From Saccharum officinarum (Eukaryota; Streptophyta; Magnoliopsida; Poales; Poaceae): a stretch of 64,000 nucleotides of DNA. The notes under the pieces were generated by a model. That model made no database searches. It was not told the origin of the DNA and saw nothing but the letters and a program-made list of their open reading frames with translations. Made by a program: the position numbers and the translations under genes. The stretch lies in the NCBI GenBank assembly GCA_020631735.1, contig CM036170.1, positions 69,951,737 to 70,015,736 of the forward strand, in the 5' to 3' direction. Shown in pieces: positions 61,225 through 64,000 of the stretch. Position 1 is the first letter of the stretch. The number at the start of each line of letters is the position of its first letter.

Positions 61225-62065
61225 CTTAGCTCGCGAGCGAAAAAGGTTCACCAAAACACAAAGAATAACAAAAAAAGGGAAGAACCTGTTCTTGTTCTTC
61301 TGATTTTATTCTTCCGACGGTGCCGATACACGAAAATAGCGACCACATGGCGGCCGGCAGGGCGAGCCGACCGCGCAACACGTCGTGGACGCGGCGGGCG
61401 CGCCTGCTGCGCACCACGAACAAAGCAACCTGATGCGACGCGCCCAAGGGATGAGGCAGATGGGGCAGCACTACCCATCTACCCCAAAGCGAAAGGTTTC
61501 ACTGCTGCACGCCTTCCCCATTGCCCAGCAGCTCGAACTAGAAAGTAGAAACCCCCTGGCCACTGACCCGCTGCCATTTTCTACCTGTGGTTGTGGTCTA
61601 CTGCACCTTTTTCTCAGATCTATCTAATGCCGTCAGATTTGTTTGTTAATAATTATAATTATTCGGGGAAACTAATTGATCATTTGTTTACGTTCATTTC
61701 CACGAGATGCACGTGAATGTCGCAAACAGCCCAACATTGCCGACCAGTATCTCAGAATTTGCGTGTGTAATCAGCTCGCGAGTGGGCACTGACAGTGGCC
61801 AATATATTCAGTAGCCTCATGTGACAGTGCACCTGGTGCTGTTGCAATAATTTAAGAGTTGCGCGATGCCAAACTTTGAATCTTTGACGGCAGGTTAATC
61901 ACCTAGCATAAAATAATTACAATTTGTGTGAGAAATTAATGCTAGTGAACAAGTACCCTTCCGTAATCTGTAAGTACATAGTAGATGAATTAACTGTAGA
62001 TCTAGAAAGAGAAGAATATATACACATATCTTATATGTGTAAAGTTATTAGAAGTATCCTTCCTT
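61225..62065. other. Spacer downstream of the TLC gene
   Basis: A GC-rich patch at 61340-61460 has ORFs on both strands without recognisable domains. The remainder is AT-rich and should include the 3' UTR of the TLC-domain gene next to 62066. Confidence 0.5.
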
Positions 62066-63916
62066 CTAGTCTGTTTTCCCATTTTCACTGCGCTTCCTCC
62101 TAGAAAGGGTTTTCACCATCCCCTTGAGTATCTTCCAGAACCAAAACACGTTCATCACTGCAACCGCCGATGGCACTGCCACCAAGCTGTAGAATCCTAA
62201 GGTGAAGATGGACCTCGCCTGGGAAACAAGGATGGCATCGGCAATAGAAAACAATCACACTTCTTTTTTTATGAATGCACCAAGGATTATTCTAACAAAA
62301 AAAAATCATGCTGCTGCAGAAGCACCGTAGCAGCATCACAGAAGATAACATATTATTTTTCAGCAGTTGTGTGCAGCCATGCTGCTACAACAAAATATAG
62401 TTTCTGCGGCAAGCTATTATTGATGAACCCTTATGTACAGGTAATTATGTGATTGCTAGTTTTTTCAGCTTCACAATGTCAGAATCAGAAGCACCAAAAC
62501 AACTATAACTTCTGATAATCTAGTTTAATTTAAGGTTTCACATTTTCTGCAAGCCTTTTTTTTTCAGAACATTGAGGAACTAACTTCAATGTTAACAGAA
62601 AAACACTGACCAACATATTCTAAAAAGTTACATTACAAGAAATAAATGGATTTTCATTGATTCCCAGGTTAATTGGTAGTACAGTGTGCTTTCAGGATGA
62701 AAAATTTAAATACACATACCTGATCAAAATGAAAATACATATGGGTGAACATATAGATGAATAAGATTATCCGAGCAATCTGTAGCAGGAAAAAGACATG
62801 TTAATCAACTATTCACCAGAGCAAAATGGTCATTTAAAGAAGACGTTTAGGGTTTATTTGGAAAGTGAGAAGCGGCATCCAAATCCTTATGGTTAATTCA
62901 GACTAGAGCATAAAAGTTTTTAGGACCAAATCCTCTGTTCCAAAATCCAAAAATGGCCCTTCTTGTGTTCCTTAGAAAAAAGAAACTCATTTTGGCCTTT
63001 ATCAATCTGTATAATGAAGTCATCACTAATCATTACCCCAGCTATCACATCTTCAAAACAACTCAGAAGCTGTTGTAAAAAAACAACTCAGAAGCATATC
63101 AAGGAAGCAGAAATTTTAGATTTCCATTTGATTTGTAATGATACAAAACAACATATAAAATGTAAATGAAAATGAAAAAAATGGGCACATTTTTCACTGA
63201 ATCTGGTCAAAACCTAAAAAAAGGATAGTTTCACAGTTGACAGGGATAGTTTTGTAGTATGCTCTCTGATGTGCGTGAACAGCAGAAATAGTAAAAGTGA
63301 CAACCACAGCTGCCAGGGAACCTACTACGCAATGCTCTAGCATTTAGAGACAACCTTCCTGTACCATATCAGTCCATATGCATTATGACTGTATATAAAA
63401 TTGGTTTTAGAAAAAAAAAAGCTGATGACTCATGAGAGGAGCTGTTGTACCAGCCATCCAACAAATAGAGCCACGCCATTGTATAAGTAAAGATTACAAG
63501 TCTTCTGACCAGCAACGTCCAAATACCTGTAGGGATCATTACAAACTTTTTTAAAAAAATAAAATGAATGGTAGCCCCAGTTCTTAATGAGCAGATTAGC
63601 AACAAAGGATATTACCATCTGAGGTTCACAATGGGAGTCGTGACTTCAGTGAAGAGGACCATGAGTATGTACATGTGTGCTTTGCCACTCAACAAAGCAA
63701 GACCAATTGCATACATAGAAAATCCGTGATGCAGGAGCTGAAACATCAATATTAGAAAAACTAGCTCCTGATATAGAGGAAACAACAATAAGAAAACTCT
63801 ATTAAAAGCTAGAACATGTGCTATGACCGAGTGGTACTTACATACTCCTTTCCACCTAAAGAAGGAAAATAAAGCAGGATCGTCGTCAAGTCTGTCAGAA
63901 AGTAACCAATCGAAAC
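62066..63916 (-). CDS. TLC-domain (TRAM/LAG1/CLN8) membrane protein, C-terminal five exons
   Basis: Exons in transcript order: 63916-63842, 63737-63616, 63526-63451, 62779-62720, 62218-62066 (stop at 62066). The gene continues beyond the right edge. The translated blocks VSIGYFLTDLTTILLYFPSL, LLHHGFSMYAIGLALLSG, TEVTTPIVNLRWYLDVAG, NGVALFVGWL, IARIILFIYMFTHMYFHFDQ and NVFWFWKILKGMVKTL match the TLC domain layout: the HH pair in a membrane segment, followed by an acidic and Thr-rich helix. It ends with a Lys/Arg-rich tail (SRRKRSENGKTD). Plant members of this non-ceramide-synthase TLC group are multi-pass membrane proteins of poorly known function. No break was seen. The absence of the longer Lag1 motif region cannot be judged because the 5' half is outside. 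Confidence 0.88.
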
Positions 63917-64000
63917 CTGCAGAGGCAACAATTGTTTTTTTTCTTATGTCATGAGTATGATAAGAGACATGGAGTAAAGAAGCATCACATGTAAATAATC

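Noticed and set aside
1..64000. tRNA and rRNA genes
   Set aside because: I looked for tRNA-like box A/box B pairs and rRNA words by eye and saw none; a dedicated scan could still find one.

Overview
The window is nuclear DNA from a grass. The genes are intron-rich with GT..AG introns, and some first exons are very GC-rich, as in grasses. The spaces between genes are packed with grass-type MITEs, hAT-like non-autonomous elements, LINE fragments and LTR sequence. A panicoid grass of the sorghum, sugarcane or Miscanthus type is my best guess, but the species is inferred and not shown. One 100-base run of N (33551-33650) is an assembly gap.

Layout. (1) 1-13128, minus strand: the 5' two thirds or so of a MOR1/GEM1 gene (XMAP215-family microtubule polymerase). 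37 exons encoding 1,335 residues can be placed, and the gene runs off the left edge. Its introns carry a Stowaway-like MITE, a 42-bp LINE scrap with a long target-site duplication, a 238-bp tandem duplication and a duplicated exon edge. (2) 13129-23726: promoter of MOR1, then a repeat field with a solo LTR (5-bp TSD), a repeat family seen again at 28.8 kb, MITEs, and an 838-bp hAT-like element with an 8-bp TSD. (3) 23727-47344, plus strand: three tandem LRR receptor genes of the LRR-VIII-1 type, the group containing Arabidopsis HPCA1. Copy A is a kinase-less 447-residue protein. Copy B has its 5' end in the assembly gap and two 1-bp frameshifts in the LRR exons. Copy C looks intact (940 residues). 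LINE fragments lie between B and C and inside C. (4) 48700-50538, plus: a SKU5-similar (SKS) multicopper-oxidase-like protein that lacks most copper ligands. (5) 50539-57296: repeat-rich spacer with a 1,053-bp hAT-like element with an 8-bp TSD. (6) 57297-59945, minus: a two-exon mitochondrial calcium uniporter (MCU). (7) 62066-63916, minus: the last five exons of a TLC-domain (TRAM/LAG1/CLN8) membrane protein that continues past the right edge.

The unrelated genes form no pathway. The most interesting unit is the LRR-VIII-1 triplet. Copies B and C keep the four-cysteine pattern next to the membrane and canonical kinase motifs. Copy A has lost the kinase, the transmembrane segment and three of the four cysteines, and ends in a short hydrophobic tail. 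That makes it a candidate decoy or GPI-anchored form, or a decaying paralog.

No tools were run. Exon edges were read by eye from splice signals, reading frame and remembered family sequences; TSDs and repeats were read directly from the sequence.
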